From assembly GCA_945643635.1 (NCBI GenBank), contig CALZFC010000001.1, positions 5,409,501-5,473,500 of the forward strand: DNA of 64,000 nucleotides, written 5' to 3'. Source of the stretch: Allodiplogaster sudhausi. Lineage: Eukaryota; Nematoda; Chromadorea; Rhabditida; Diplogasteridae. The notes beneath the pieces are model-generated. The model was not told the origin of the DNA. It searched no databases and worked only from the letters and a program-made list of their open reading frames with translations. The position numbers and the translations under genes are program-made. The stretch's first letter is position 1. Each line of letters starts with the position of its first letter. Shown piece by piece: positions 34,901 through 46,689 of this stretch.

Positions 34901-37345
34901 ATAGAGCCCTGGTCGAATCTCTCAGATTGGCTCTCTTAAAGGAGGGCTATCACCGAAAAGTCGTTTACGAGATATGAGACATTTTACGTATTTTCGAATA
35001 GTTTTCATCATATAGATAAAGGATATGCACATAAAAGACCACAAAAGAGTTTCACATTCAAGTATATGCACTTGAAAGTGCAACTTTTGATTCAAATTCA
35101 TATTGGTATCTCAGTGCAAAAATTTGGTGTATACAGTAACTAGGGTACATTTACCATCGCGGGAAGATAAAATTTACAAAGGCATTGCGACTTTGACATT
35201 TCAATGAGCTTAATAAAGTTTTTGTGTTATTTTTTCTGTAAAAACTTTTAGCAAGAACAAAACAACGTCAAAATAGTCAATCAGAATTGTCATCCTGCTT
35301 TGGAGAAAAACCATGCGAGTGTCACATGTGCCTTCGCTATTACAGTACATTTTAGTTTGATTCTATGGACTTCCATTCGAAATTTTTGCATGTTTGAACG
35401 CATATTAGTAAATTTTCGGTTATCGCCCTTCTTTAAACAGTACATATTGGTGGCATAACGGACAGCTGAAATTTCGATGAAACAAAAGTGTAATGGCCAG
35501 AAGCAATGAGTGCGGCAGCCTCATCGAGTGTATGGAAGGGTTGCCAAGACTGCACAGAGACGAGCGAGGCGACCGTGTGGCCGGCAATTAGACTCGCAAG
35601 AATGACAGCGAACAACAGCGAGAACAACACGTTCAGAAGGCTTCCTGTAATCCCACGCTTCTGTTTGGTACTTATTGGTAGGAATCGGCCGAGGTACTTA
35701 GAAACTTTCATCATTGAGTATTAACATCCGTGCTTTTACAGTTGCCCCTAATTCTTTCAGTATCCCTTCGGAGTTTGGTAAGCTGTAATGTACATACATA
35801 CATACCTGTAAATCCGGGCTCGACGTAAGACTCGTAGTAGTCAGCCCTGCCCAACTGCTGCCTGAGCGTCGCCCAGGTACTCCGCGCCAGCTGCAACCGG
35901 GTTCGTTAAGAAAAATTTTTACTTAGTTAATCCACATTCATAGATAAATATGTATGTATGTACATACCACAGTGGTGAGAGGTGCTTCAATTCTCCGATG
36001 ATGAACGAGCGTCTGCGAGAGAGTGTGCGCCAGCAGAACGCAGGTGATCGATAGCCAAACATCTGGCGAAAATACCTAGGAGAATATTGTTATATTTATT
36101 TTTCGTCTTCTTGTATTATTCTGAAATTATTGGCTGAGTAGTATTGAAGCGCATATTAGAAACAATTCCAAACTATCCTCCATCACTGCTCTAGCTCGAT
36201 TCCTCGCTCATTGTCACTATCATTACTCGCCCCTTCCTACCATCAAACATAAATCTACCATCCCTCCCTTCTTACCGTTAAGACTGTCTCGAGTGTCTGC
36301 TTCTTTACGTCATGCTTGTAGCGAGCCACGAGCGTAAACTTGGACTAAAAGAGGGCAAGCTATTTCTTGGGATTCCTGCTGAAGCAAAACTTTATTCTAA
36401 CTAACGAATAGTAGCAATCAACAGTCACTATTTGTTTTCTTCTTACATTTTGTACTCGATAATTAGGTTTGATAAACTCTGTAACTGAAAAAGAATTATT
36501 GTCTAGCTTGTCGTACTGTTTGCACCTCAATTACGAGATGAACGATGTGAACGGAGGAACTTTCCTATTAATCGACGAACTTTCCAGTTTTTTACAGAGT
36601 AACTACATTGCCACCCACGCCTCATTTTTGGCCCTGAATGTGTCACTCATTTTCGTCCATAGCGACGTCTCCTTTCAACTATCCATATAGCAAACGAGCA
36701 AAATAAAATGTTTTTTTTATGGTAAAAGAAACTTTACAGACCAAAAATAAGGAAAAAGAATGGACCATATGCAGCTGGGTCGAGTATAAGAAGTGTTGCT
36801 CTCGATCTTCCTGATGCTGATAAAAGAGGCAGACGGCGTCAATGGTGCTCGCCGCGACTCCCGAAAGCGCGCCTGTCCACGTGCCGTTCTCAAGCAATTT
36901 TGAGATTCGTCAATATAATAATTATCATTATATTACTATGAATTATAAAATAAATTGTATAAAACACCGACAGTAGGGTGCCAAAATCAATGGTCGAACG
37001 GCTTCCAGTGTCTACGAGGCTCGGTACAATCGTTAGGTTCGCAGCCGCTGCCATAAAGCCAACTATCTGAAGAAGCAGCGTTTCATCGTTTACGAATGAA
37101 ATGATAGAGTAAACAAAATGTATCTACATATTCAGGAAATATTGAAAACTAGTGCCAAAAGAGATTGAAAATACTCCACTATCCTCATTGCACCAGCCGG
37201 GCACTGGGCACTTGCTGGAAGGCACGAACTGAGGAAGGGGTTCGCATTCTCCATTCGACTCTGGTATGCTACGTGTGAAACCGACACGAATATCCATAGT
37301 ATTCACCAGTAACGTGACGAGTGGCTCTAAATCGTCATGTTCTTT
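31989..37345 (-). CDS. P5: type G iGluR/IR-like channel, the best preserved minus-strand copy
   Basis: All eleven exons are open: A 37345?-37180, B 37062-36968, C 36888-36766, D 36344-36276, E 36075-35968, F 35890-35806, G 35644-35464, H 33043-32968, I 32888-32759, J 32401-32201 and K 32104-31989 (TAG). S1 reads MDIRVGFTRSIPESNGECEP; C NGTWTGALSGVAASTIDAV; M1 LLAHTLSQTLVHHRR; pore side TWATLRQQLGRADYYESY; M3 VLFSLLFAVILASLIAGHTV; S2 GHLLFSKTSREVFERLDAQL; M4 ISGLFIALATGLFSGFLTLA. Intron G-H (2.4 kb) holds foldback F2 and a MITE. The exon A donor needs GGATA|GTGGAG with acceptor ATAG|TTGG, unlike G1 and G2. A signal peptide exon was not found, and expression is unproven. Confidence 0.75.
33208..34940. 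mobile_element. Foldback element F2, 1.73 kb inverted repeat
   Basis: The left end CTTAAGAGAGGCAATCTGAG is matched by CTCAGATTGGCTCTCTTAA at the right. Inner pairs include the C-run near 33550 and the G-run near 34570. The centre at about 34060 reads TTGGAATATTCTAATTCGAA. About 300 bp of each inner arm is shared with F1 (GCCGAGGCACCGTGCAAGCG). It sits in intron G-H of P5. Confidence 0.9.
34936..35436. mobile_element. MITE, TTAAAGGAGGGC family, 500-bp version
   Basis: The left end TTAAAGGAGGGCTATCACCG and the right end CGGTTATCGCCCTTCTTTAA form the same termini as the 4.28-kb element, but the interior is about 500 bp and unrelated to it. It abuts the right end of F2, sharing the TTAA, and ends 28 bp before exon G of P5. 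Confidence 0.8.
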
Positions 37346-37479
37346 TGGAAGGCAATAAAATTAAGTAACAAAGAAAGTGAATTGCATGAGGCGCTGTTAA
37401 CCCGTACATTGATGCATCGATGAAAAGGTGAAATGTTCCTTTTGAAACCCTTGCGCTTGAACTATGTTTGCGTTCTGAA

Positions 37480-37760
37480 AATAGGCAGCAAAGGCACAAT
37501 TTGCAAGTGTGAATACACAATTAACAACAGCCTTTTTCCCATTTCAGGTGTCCCATCCCTCCGTCTCGCTACTCTCCACTTGGCCTACCCCCTCTCTCAC
37601 CCTCTACTTTCTTCTGTTCCCTCTTGTCAAGCCTTTTTGTCTTATAGGAGCGCCTTTGACAGGTGCAATTCGATTCATTCTTTTAGCAAATACGCCTGTC
37701 CAATGTCGGTAATTTTAGTAGCCATGTGTCATTTGATATATCCGTTTTAGTCTTTTGAAC
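37480..37760 (-). promoter_or_regulatory. Conserved upstream block, copy before P5
   Basis: Contains CAGGTGTCCCATCCCTCCGT, a TTGTCAAGCC segment and GAGCGCCTTTGACAGGTGCA, parallel to the block at 26.75 kb. Confidence 0.45.
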
Positions 37761-38094
37761 TGATTTTCTTCTTTCCCCTGTGTATTTTATTTAAGCTGCC
37801 TTTTTGTGCGCGCTCATTTTATTCTTATTCAGCATCTTGATGATTTGAATTATAATATCTAGTCAAGTATCCGCGAGAAACTCTCATGCACATATGTATG
37901 TGCAACTCACTATTGCTCCCTCTTTATATAAAATTTGAAATACTGCGTGTTCGTAGATCAATGTGCGTCTGTCAATAGATCTATAAGTATGGCGTCTATA
38001 TTGTATCACCGTGAGCGTTGTGATTGATCAACTATCCATTCCCGAGAGGAATAATGCAAGGTAGAAGAACGAGAAGGGTCTGCAACTTGGCTGC

Positions 38095-38190
38095 GTCATA
38101 CTCGATAGGAGCTCGGCCGCCAGCGTGAGCAGTCAACTGAAGAGGCCAGCCGCCATCGGAATAAAGAGACTCGAGATTGAAAAGTCATCC
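38095..38190 (-). pseudogene. K2 relic: second M4 exon downstream of P6
   Basis: Minus-strand reading LFIPMAAGLFS, then TGA, then LLTLAAELLSS matches the M4 exon of type G genes. It lies about 370 bp beyond the K exon of P6. It has an internal stop and no AG acceptor at the expected place. Confidence 0.65.
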
Positions 38191-38949
38191 AAAAGAGTGT
38201 AACGTCTTCGTTATTCCGATTCGGGTTTTGTAACATACTTGACTGCTACTGGATAATATGTGCATATGTGTAACTGATATTAACGCATGTGCATACAAAC
38301 ATGCATGTACATGTTTTATTTGTGCAAGACATGTTCCACAGAACGATTATTTCATTTTTCAGGCAATGTAATACTAACACATACATATATGAACCTATAA
38401 TTTCGAAGAAATTTTCTGTTCTTTAGATATACAAACATTGGTCTCGTAAGTCGGTCGTTCGCGATAAATGGTTGTTTTGACCACATATTGAAAACACTAT
38501 TGACTGACGAATATCTAGTGTTTTTGTTGCGGTTGCCGAATATGAGTCAATCCAAACTACTTTAGCTGGACTCGAACGTGTCTCGCGTAAATGAACTCGA
38601 CTGTCAGAGTGAGAAGACCACTAAAAAGCCCGACCGCAAGAGGAATGAAGAGGCCAGAGATGGAGACCATATCTAATTTAACAACATTTCAAATGTCAAG
38701 TGCATGAACTAGGTTTTACCCAGAAAAGTGCAGAAAAAAATTTAAAAGAGTTCATACCAATGGCGCGTTGTGCGGAGTCGTTTCGCGGTTGTTCGGTGCA
38801 ATTCTTGAAATGGGCATGAATGAAGGGCTGTGCGCGTGTGTACTTGTCGAAGAGATATCTCAGAAAGTCGTCGTGTAGTCGGAGCTGCGCGTCGAATCGC
38901 TCAAAGGCCTCTCGGGTACCCAAAAGGTGAAGAAACTCGCATGTATGTA

Positions 38950-40362
38950 CATATGACGCGATTTGCGAGAGAATCAAAAAGGCCGCGGACAGAGCCAAAA
39001 TCGACCAGCTTGAATTTTGTTCAAAAGAATTTTATAGGTACTTTCTGATACGAGGAATCGATTGGAACTGGTCTGGGAGTCGGAAAATGCCTTGTTCATT
39101 TGCTATGAGGTCTTGAATTATTAGGCTCGCCGCGCAGGGAGGCGAGTTGGATGCACGTCTGCGGTCATTGCGACGCACTTTGTTGAGGTATAGCAATGAA
39201 AATTAGCACTATAATAGCCAAGATATTACTCTAAACAACGAAAGAAGAAAAATCCGAAAATGCACACCGTTGAATGTTTTATAAGATTCAAAGTTTGAGG
39301 GAGCTCAGGCAACGTGTTTCTCATTTTACCTCAACCAATCCTATACAGCTGTATAGAGGATGAAAAGAGCTTTCGAATGGACTATTAGGTTTGGGAAACT
39401 AAGGATGCGCTGAAGTTTCCTAATCGATTATCACCTGGCGGCAGTAAAAATCATCGGGTCCGCGCCATAGAAGAACTACTTCAGAATCATTTTCGTATGC
39501 CGAAACCTACACCACAAGAAAGAGCGTGATATTTGGAACAAGCTGAACTACATACTTTCAATAAAATTCCGAATCTACGATGTTTTGTTATAGATCAAAA
39601 TAATATGGCCTCTGCTTTTAATAATTCTTCAAGGATAGAGATTAAATAATAATTGGAATATTCTAATTCGAATAAACTAAGAAAATGGGTTATTGGGCGT
39701 AATGTAGCTAGCACTACCGGCTCTACTTTTAAAGCTTATAACAAAATATTGTAAACTTGAAAGTTCATTGAAAGGGGTTTATCTTGTAGCAAATTTCACA
39801 CTCTTTCTTATGGTGATGTTTGGACGTGCGAAAATTATTGTGAAGTACTAATTTCTACTTCCGCGCAGGGAAAATCGATTACAAAACTTCAGTGCATCCT
39901 AAGTTTCCCAAAACCAAAAGTGCATTCGAAAGCTCTTTTCACGCTCTATAAAGCTGTATGGGTTTGGTTCTGGTAAAATAAGAAACGCTTTGTCTACGCT
40001 CCTTCAAACTTAAACGACTATAAAAGATGGAAAGTTGAACATTTTCAAATTTTATTTGTTCCATAGTTTAGAGCAATGTCTTAGCTATTATATTGCTAAT
40101 TTTCATTTCTATATCTCAACAAAGTGCGTCGCAATGACCTCAGACGTGCATCCAACTCGCCTCCCAGAGCGGCGAGCCTAATAATTCAAGCCCTCATAAC
40201 AAATGAACAAGGCATTTTCCCATCCTTAGACCACTTCCAATCGATTCCGCGTATCAGAAAGTACCTATAAGGAACTTTTGAACAGAATCCAAGCCGGTCG
40301 ACTTTGGCTATGTCCGTGGCCGCTTTGATTCGTTTTGATTCTCTCGCAAATCGCGTCATATG
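38950..40362. mobile_element. Foldback element F3, 1.41 kb inverted repeat
   Basis: The left end CATATGACGCGATTTGCGAG pairs with CTCGCAAATCGCGTCATATG at the right. The centre at about 39660 contains TTGGAATATTCTAATTCGAA, as in F1 and F2. Mid-arm sequence (CTTTCGAATGGACTATTAGG) matches the solo remnant at 6.9 kb. A terminal fragment recurs at 46.17-46.21 kb. Its insertion coincides with loss of exons D-I of P6. Confidence 0.9.
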
Positions 40363-41094
40363 AATATACATACATACATACATACATACATATGAAAAAG
40401 ATGAAAAAGACAGGAAACATTATTTTGACCAAACTTTGCACGTGTTATTACGGACCATGTGCAGCTGGGTCGAGTATAAGAAGTGGCGCTCTCGATCTGC
40501 CTGACGCTGATGAAAGAGGCAGACGGCGTCAATGGTGCCCCGCGCCACTCCCGAAAGCACCCCCGTCCACGTGCCGTTCTCAAGCAATTTTGAGATTCGT
40601 CAACATAACAATTATTATTATATTATTAAGAATAACAAAATAGAATAACGCAATGTAATTGAAGAAACACCGGCTGTAGAGTGCCCGGGTCGTCGATCAA
40701 ATCAAGAGAGCGCTTTGATTCGTTTTGATTCTCTCGCAAATCGCGTCATATGAATATACATACATACATACATACATACATATGAAAAAGATGAAAAAGA
40801 CAGGAAACATTATTTTGACCAAACTTTGCACGTGTTATTACGGACCATGTGCAGCTGGGTCGAGTATAAGAAGTGGCGCTCTCGATCTGCCTGACGCTGA
40901 TGAAAGAGGCAGACGGCGTCAATGGTGCCCCGCGCCACTCCCGAAAGCACCCCCGTCCACGTGCCGTTCTCAAGCAATTTTGAGATTCGTCAACATAACA
41001 ATTATTATTATATTATTAAGAATAACAAAATAGAATAACGCAATGTAATAGAAGAAACACCGGCTGTAGAGTGCCCGGGTCGTCGATCAAATCA
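40321..41094. repeat. Tandem duplication, 390-bp period, carrying exon C of P6
   Basis: Bases 40321-40704 and 40711-41094 are the same except for one T/A difference (40660 versus 41050), separated by AGAGAG. The unit includes the F3 right terminus, an ATAC microsatellite, exon C and the start of exon B. The near identity means a very recent event or an assembly join artefact. Confidence 0.9.
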
Positions 41095-41359
41095 TCGCCG
41101 TCGTCCAGGACACTCGGCTCAATCGTCAGGTTCGCCGCCTTTGCCATAAAGCCGACTAACTGAACAAACAACTCTGCACGGCTAACGAACGAAATGATCT
41201 ATTAATTATAATCAATTTCCTATTTTCTCTTTTAGTACCTTCCTTTATTAAAACCCCTCTCTAATATTACCCACTTGATAATGTCATGGCAAAACAATAC
41301 CCTCTAGTTTCCCTTCATAATGGAGGGATACCTTGAGGGATGCAAGACACACACGTGCT

Positions 41360-41429
41360 GACTCTCCTTTGAATGCCGATATGAAGCCTGATCCGAGTCA
41401 GCCTCCACATCGGCATTCAAAGGAGAGTC
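41360..41429. repeat. Hairpin, 21-bp perfect stem
   Basis: GACTCTCCTTTGAATGCCGAT (41360-41380) is exactly complementary to 41409-41429, with a 28-base loop. It lies in intron A-B of P6. The paralogous intron of P7 (near 45557) has only a diverged single arm. Confidence 0.85.
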
Positions 41430-42439
41430 CAGATATGATTACATTAAAGTCAAACTATGATTTTTTTTTAGAATAAAATGTTGTAATCAAACGTTTAGGG
41501 CATCACATTGAAAAATAGCACCCACCATAATTGTGCCACCCCTCGCATGAACATTAAAAAGTAGCACAACGGGGTACCAATAGTGGTACCAATATATATG
41601 TATGCATGTAGATATAGTGGATATATCCACATATGTGTATGTATGTACTGCCAAATTTTCGGTCCACTATCCTCGTTGCACCATCCTGGCACGGGGCACT
41701 TCATGGAAGGCTCGAATTGAGGAAAGGGCTTGCAACCTCCATTCGACAGTGGTATGTTACGCGTGAAACCGACACGAATATGCATACTATTCACTAGCAG
41801 CGTGACGGAAGAGCTCTGAATCGTCCTGTTAGATACATACATCATATTGCGAAATTCTACAAAAAATGTAAAAAAAACAAATAATATTTGCAAGAGACAT
41901 CGGTTAGCCCGGATCAATTAGCTCCACACATTTAAGCATGGGTGTATTATGTAAATGACAAATATTCCTCCTGAAACTCTTGCCATAAGCTGAACGATGT
42001 TGGTTTTTGGGAATGTTCGTAAGTACATAATTCACAACATTCTTTCGTTTTCACACTCCCTCCATCTCACTTGTTTCTCCTTTCTACTCTTCCTTCTTCC
42101 AACGCTTGTTTGCCTTGTTGAATATTTCCCACATGGATGCGCCTTTGACATGTGCATCTAGTTTCTTATTGTTTTGAAAACTCGTGGGCCAGCTTCTCTA
42201 ACAGTAATTTTAAACGAATTCCTTATTTCACCAGTCGTGCTACGACGTATAATATTTGAAAAATTGAGTGTTCGCAGATCGATGTGCTTCTATCATAAGA
42301 GCTCTTTATGTATGACATCTATTTTGTATCATCGTGAGCCGTGTGATTTATCAATTATCCATTCTCGAGAGGAATAATAGAAATACGTGTCTGCGACTTG
42401 ACTGTGCCATACTCGACAGATGGTCGAGCGCCGCGAATA

Positions 42440-42530
42440 CTTTTTTGTGTAGATGAGCTCGGCCGCCAGCGTGATCAGTCCACTGAAGAGACCGGCCGCC
42501 ATCGGAATGAAGAGAGATTGAGTAGATATC
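42440..42530 (-). pseudogene. K2 relic: second M4 exon downstream of P7
   Basis: Minus-strand reading SLFIPMAAGLFSGLITLAAE matches M4. It is 340 bp downstream of the K exon of P7. The expected acceptor reads TTTTGG, not AG, so it cannot splice as the parent exon did. Confidence 0.6.
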
Positions 42531-42868
42531 CAAAAGTGAAACGGCTTTGTTATTCCGATTTAGTTTTCGTAACTTGGTTGACTGATACGTGATGATATTT
42601 GTACTTGTAACAACAAACACACATGCGCATGCTTTATTTCTGCTAGACAAGTTCCACAGAAGGAGATTAGGTTCTTCAGCAATGTAGAGCTAATGCATAT
42701 TCCCTATAATTTGGAAAAGATAATCTCTAGATATGCAAACATAGACTCAGTCGTTGAGATTTCGAGAAATTTGAAGACTTGTTTAGGCCACTTATTCAAA
42801 AATCCGGCGAAGAATCCATGTTAGTTTGTTTTTGTTAAGTCGGTGAAAATGAAACAATCCAAACGGTC

Positions 42869-45800
42869 CTATTCTCGCTGGACTCGAAAACGTCTCGCGT
42901 ACATGAACTCGACTGCCAGAATGAGCAGACCACTGAAGAAGCCGGCCGCTAACGCTATGAAGAGGCCAGATATGGAGACAATATCTAATTGTAAGAACAT
43001 TTCAAATGAGTGTATCTAATATGTCGTTGTCAGAGTAACAAAGTTAGCTATGCTTATACATATTTACGTCATTTCAGATTATGGAGAAAACCGATGAAAC
43101 GCTCGAATTATTTATGTATGGATGCTTTGGCAGCATACTGGTGAAAAGTGTTTTAAATGAATGTAAAAGAGTTCTCACCGACGGCGCGTTGTGCGGAGTC
43201 GTTTCGCGGTTGTTCGGTGCAATTCTTGAAATGGACTCGACCGAAAGGACGTGCGCGTGTGTACTTTTCGAAGAGATATCTCAAAAAGTCGTCGTGAAGT
43301 CGGAGCTGCGCGTCGAATCGCTCAAAGACTTTCGAGAAGAGCAGCTGTGCCGAAACAGATGGAAGACCTGATGGTGAGCATTATGCAGCTCAATCCATAC
43401 ATTCTAACCATTAGATGGAGCACCTTATCAGATCGAACAACACCTAAAGGAGGACTTCACCGAATGAGGACGTGCGGATTTGAATAACTATTACCTGCAT
43501 TCTGATATAGCACGAGCGAATACAGTTAGCGTTTTCGTGTGTGTACACTCATTGCGTTACCTCAATTGGTTGGATAGCAGAAGAAAAAAAACCTTCGTCT
43601 AGAAAGAAAAGGTTGCATCTGTCGAGCGCAATGAAATATCCGCTTGCTCAATTTGTGATCCGTAGATATAGCTTCCGATCCCGACGAGATCGAGCATGCC
43701 TTCTATCGTCCGTTCTACGCGCTTAAAGCAACTGTTGGAAATGCCTGCAGAGGTTAGACAATGACGACTCAAGTCTCACAAAGCCAATGTACGCACGGGC
43801 GGATGCTCTTTGAGCGCTCGATTGAGTAGCACAAGATGTGGATCGGGCGATGTTGTCATGTACATACCTCGACATCCTGAAAATAGCTTAAACAATAATA
43901 TATTCCTATCACTTACGTATTAGCTGATATTCAGTCGACTGTCTTGATAATCAAGTGGGCCATCAATTTATTAATTTGTAAAAGTGAAAAAAAATATTTG
44001 AAAAAAGAACATTCTTCCATTTCTATGTAGTTATAACACTGCTTATTGGTGGCATAACGGACAATTGAAATTTCGATGAAACAAAAGTGTAGTGGCCAGA
44101 GGCAATGAGTGCGGCAGCCTCATCGAGTGTATGGAAGTGTTGCCAAGACTGCACAGAGACGAGCGAGGCGACCGTGTGACTGGCAATTAGACTCGCAAGA
44201 ATGACTGCGAACAACAACGAGAACAACACGTTCAGGAGGCATCCTATAAGTCCACGATTATGTTTGGCATTGATAGGAATCGGCCGAGATTTAAAATATC
44301 ATCAGTCTGTGCTCACTTATATTCCTGCTTTTACTTTTGCTTATAATTCCACCTGTATTTCCGGGCTCGACGTAAGACTCGCAGTAGTCAGCCTTGCCCA
44401 ACTGCTGCCTGAGCGTCGCCCAGGCAGCTTTTGCCAGCTGCAACCGGGTTACTGAGCAATTGTACTTAGATTGCATGCCTACCTTCATAATAAAACATAC
44501 CATCGTTGTGAGCGGTGCTTCAACTCTAGGAACGAGCGTTATGAAAGAGTGTGCGCCAACAGAACACAGAGGATGGATAGCCAAACTTCAAGCGAAAATA
44601 ATTCAGAGAGCATGAAGTTAAAATTTTATTTTATTATTATTAGAAACAATTCAATAAGAAACACAAACAATTTCAGTACATGATTACTCCGTTATGGCCC
44701 TAGCTCAATTTCCCTCTCATTGTCATTATGCATTTCTCGTTTCTTCTCGTCCCCTCCCCCATCAAACCTTTTCTCCTTCTTACTGTTAAGACTGCCTCGA
44801 GCGTCTGTTTCTTCACGTCCAGCTTATAGCGAGCTACGAGCGTAAACTTGGACTAAAACATGACAAGCTCAATCATGAAATTCATGCTGAAACCTATTAA
44901 TCAAGGAAGTAACTACACTGCTACTCAATCGGCCATCCCACACCTCATTTTTGTGTCCTCTCCTTTCGATTACCGATATGCCGAATAAGCAAAAGAAAAT
45001 GTTTTAGAGAAAAAAAATCATTTTAGAAACCAAAACTACATGCTGTTTATGATGAGAATAAAATAAATTTTCAAGTGCAAATTTCTCACTAACCATGTGC
45101 AGCTGGGTCGAATATAAGAAATGGCGCTCTCGTTCTTCCTGACGCTGATGAAAGAGGCAGACGGCGTCAATTGTGCCCGCCGCGACTCCCATAAGCGCAC
45201 CCGTCCACGTGCCGTTCTCAAGTACCATTTCGAGATCATTTTATTTTCTTTATAATTATTAATAATAATAAATAAAATAAAATAACACAGTGTAATAGAA
45301 GAAACACCGGCTGCAGAGTGTCCCAATCGAAGGCTAGATCATCGCCGGTGTCCACGAGACTCGGTACAATCGTCAGGTTTGCCGCCCTTGACATAAAGCC
45401 GACTAACTGAGAAGGCAATGCTGTATGGCTAAACAATGAAATGATATTGTAAATTTCAAACTAGTGTATTTTCTCTATTAGTTCCCTCTTTATAAGAACA
45501 CCCCTCAAATGGCATGGAGGGGATGCCTTGAAGGATGCAAGACGCACACGTGCTGACTCTCCTTGAATACCGACGGGGACGGGTATTTCATTGATATGTA
45601 ATTTCTTTGAAGTCGAGCTATGCACATTGAAAAATACTGCCCCTCCCCCTTCTACTAGACCCACCCCCTCTAATACTGCCCCTTCCTCGCAAGGTATGGA
45701 AAAATTAATAGAGAAAATATCGTATGCAGTATGTATGTACGTATGTACGCAAATATACTGCAAACATCGAAAATTACTGCCAAATATTCGGTCCACTATC

Positions 45801-45940
45801 CTCATTGCACCATCCTGGCATGGGGCATTTCACGGAACGGAAGGCTCGTATTGAGGAAACGGTTGGCAAGCATCATTCGATTCTGGTATGCTACGTGTGA
45901 AACCGACGCGAATATGCATGGCGTTCACCAACAAAAGAGC
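42869..45940 (-). pseudogene. P7: type G receptor pseudogene, all exons present, several frameshifts
   Basis: Exons A to K are all recognisable: A about 45930-45795, B about 45410-45310, C about 45218-45096 (NGTWTGALMGVAAGTIDAV), D about 44850, E about 44590-44510, F about 44440-44356, G about 44242-44062 (LLFAVILASLIASHTVASLV), H about 43880, I about 43730-43605, J about 43370-43181, and K to TAG 42869 (ISGLFIALAAGFFSGLLILA). Lesions: about +5 nt in A after EPSVP; a GTAC insertion in H (43862 area); a 1-nt deletion in I after SQIE, giving an early stop; and an in-frame loss of four codons in J (LFSKVFERF). Otherwise it is very close to P5. Confidence 0.8.
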
Positions 45941-46164
45941 TCTGAATCTTCTTGTTAGCTTCATAATATTTCGTAGTTAGGTGATGAAATAAAGAAACAA
46001 ATAATAATTGCAAGAGACATCGGTTAAATCGCTATTAACTACATATGTACCATACAATGATGCATGGGTGTATTATGTAAATGACAAATATTGCATGTAA
46101 ACACTCTCTGTACACGCTTTTAAGCAACTTTTAAGCGAAATCGGAGATGATGATTTTTCTAGGG

Positions 46165-46400
46165 CCCCAGCCCTTTTGATTAATTTTGATTCTCTCGCAA
46201 ATCGCGTCATATGTGCATAATTCACAGCACTCTTCCATTTCCATGTTTCGTCCATCTCACTTCTCCCAAGAAATCCAACCTCGCTTTCTATCGCTCTCTC
46301 TCTTCCATCTCTCTCTCTCTCTTCCTCTTCCATCTCTTATTTCCAACTCTTCCATCTTGCCAACATGTTTATCCGCCTGGAAGCGTCCATGAGATTCAGA
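46165..46400 (-). promoter_or_regulatory. Conserved upstream block before P7, with a solo F3 end
   Basis: TTGATTCTCTCGCAAATCGC, then GTCATATG (46174-46212), is the right terminus of F3 alone. It is followed by the pyrimidine-rich upstream block with CCGCCTGGAAGCGTCCATGA. The solo end suggests excision or recombination of a foldback element in the promoter region. Confidence 0.5.
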
Positions 46401-46689
46401 GCTTGAAAAGAACAATGACAAATGCTCTATTCATAAATATTTTTAAAAAATTCTCGAGCTGAAAAGAGCTTCTGAAACAAGCTTTCCCTATTTCACTTAC
46501 AAGCTGATTTCAATGTATTATAATCATCATTTTACATATTCAAAATTTCTTTAAGCTAGCCTATCACAAATAAAGAGACATTTTCTTCACACGATATACA
46601 TTCATATGTACATGAAATTGAAAATTCTCAAGCGGTGTTAAACTTTTAACTTTGATGTTTTCTATTATTTTTGCAAAGACACCACAAGG

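Larger units (their letters stand above)
38557..41830 (-). pseudogene. P6: type G receptor pseudogene with D-I replaced by foldback F3
   Basis: The 5' part has exon A (about 41827-41668, HIRVGFTRNIPLSNGGCKPF), B (about 41153-41055, FMAKAANLTIEPSVLDDG) and C, the last in two tandem copies (about 40963-40841 and 40573-40451, NGTWTGVLSGVARGTIDAV). Then foldback F3 occupies 38950-40362. Downstream remain the 3' part of J (about 38920-38758, EAFERFDAQLRLHDDFLRYL) and K (FIPLAVGLFSGLLTLTVEFI, TAG at 38557). Exons D to I and the start of J are absent. What remains is open, but the gene is not functional as a channel. Confidence 0.8.

Noticed and set aside
46073..46462. Short open frames over the block upstream of P7
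   Set aside because: They read the conserved upstream block and pyrimidine tract. The other copies of the block do not preserve these frames.
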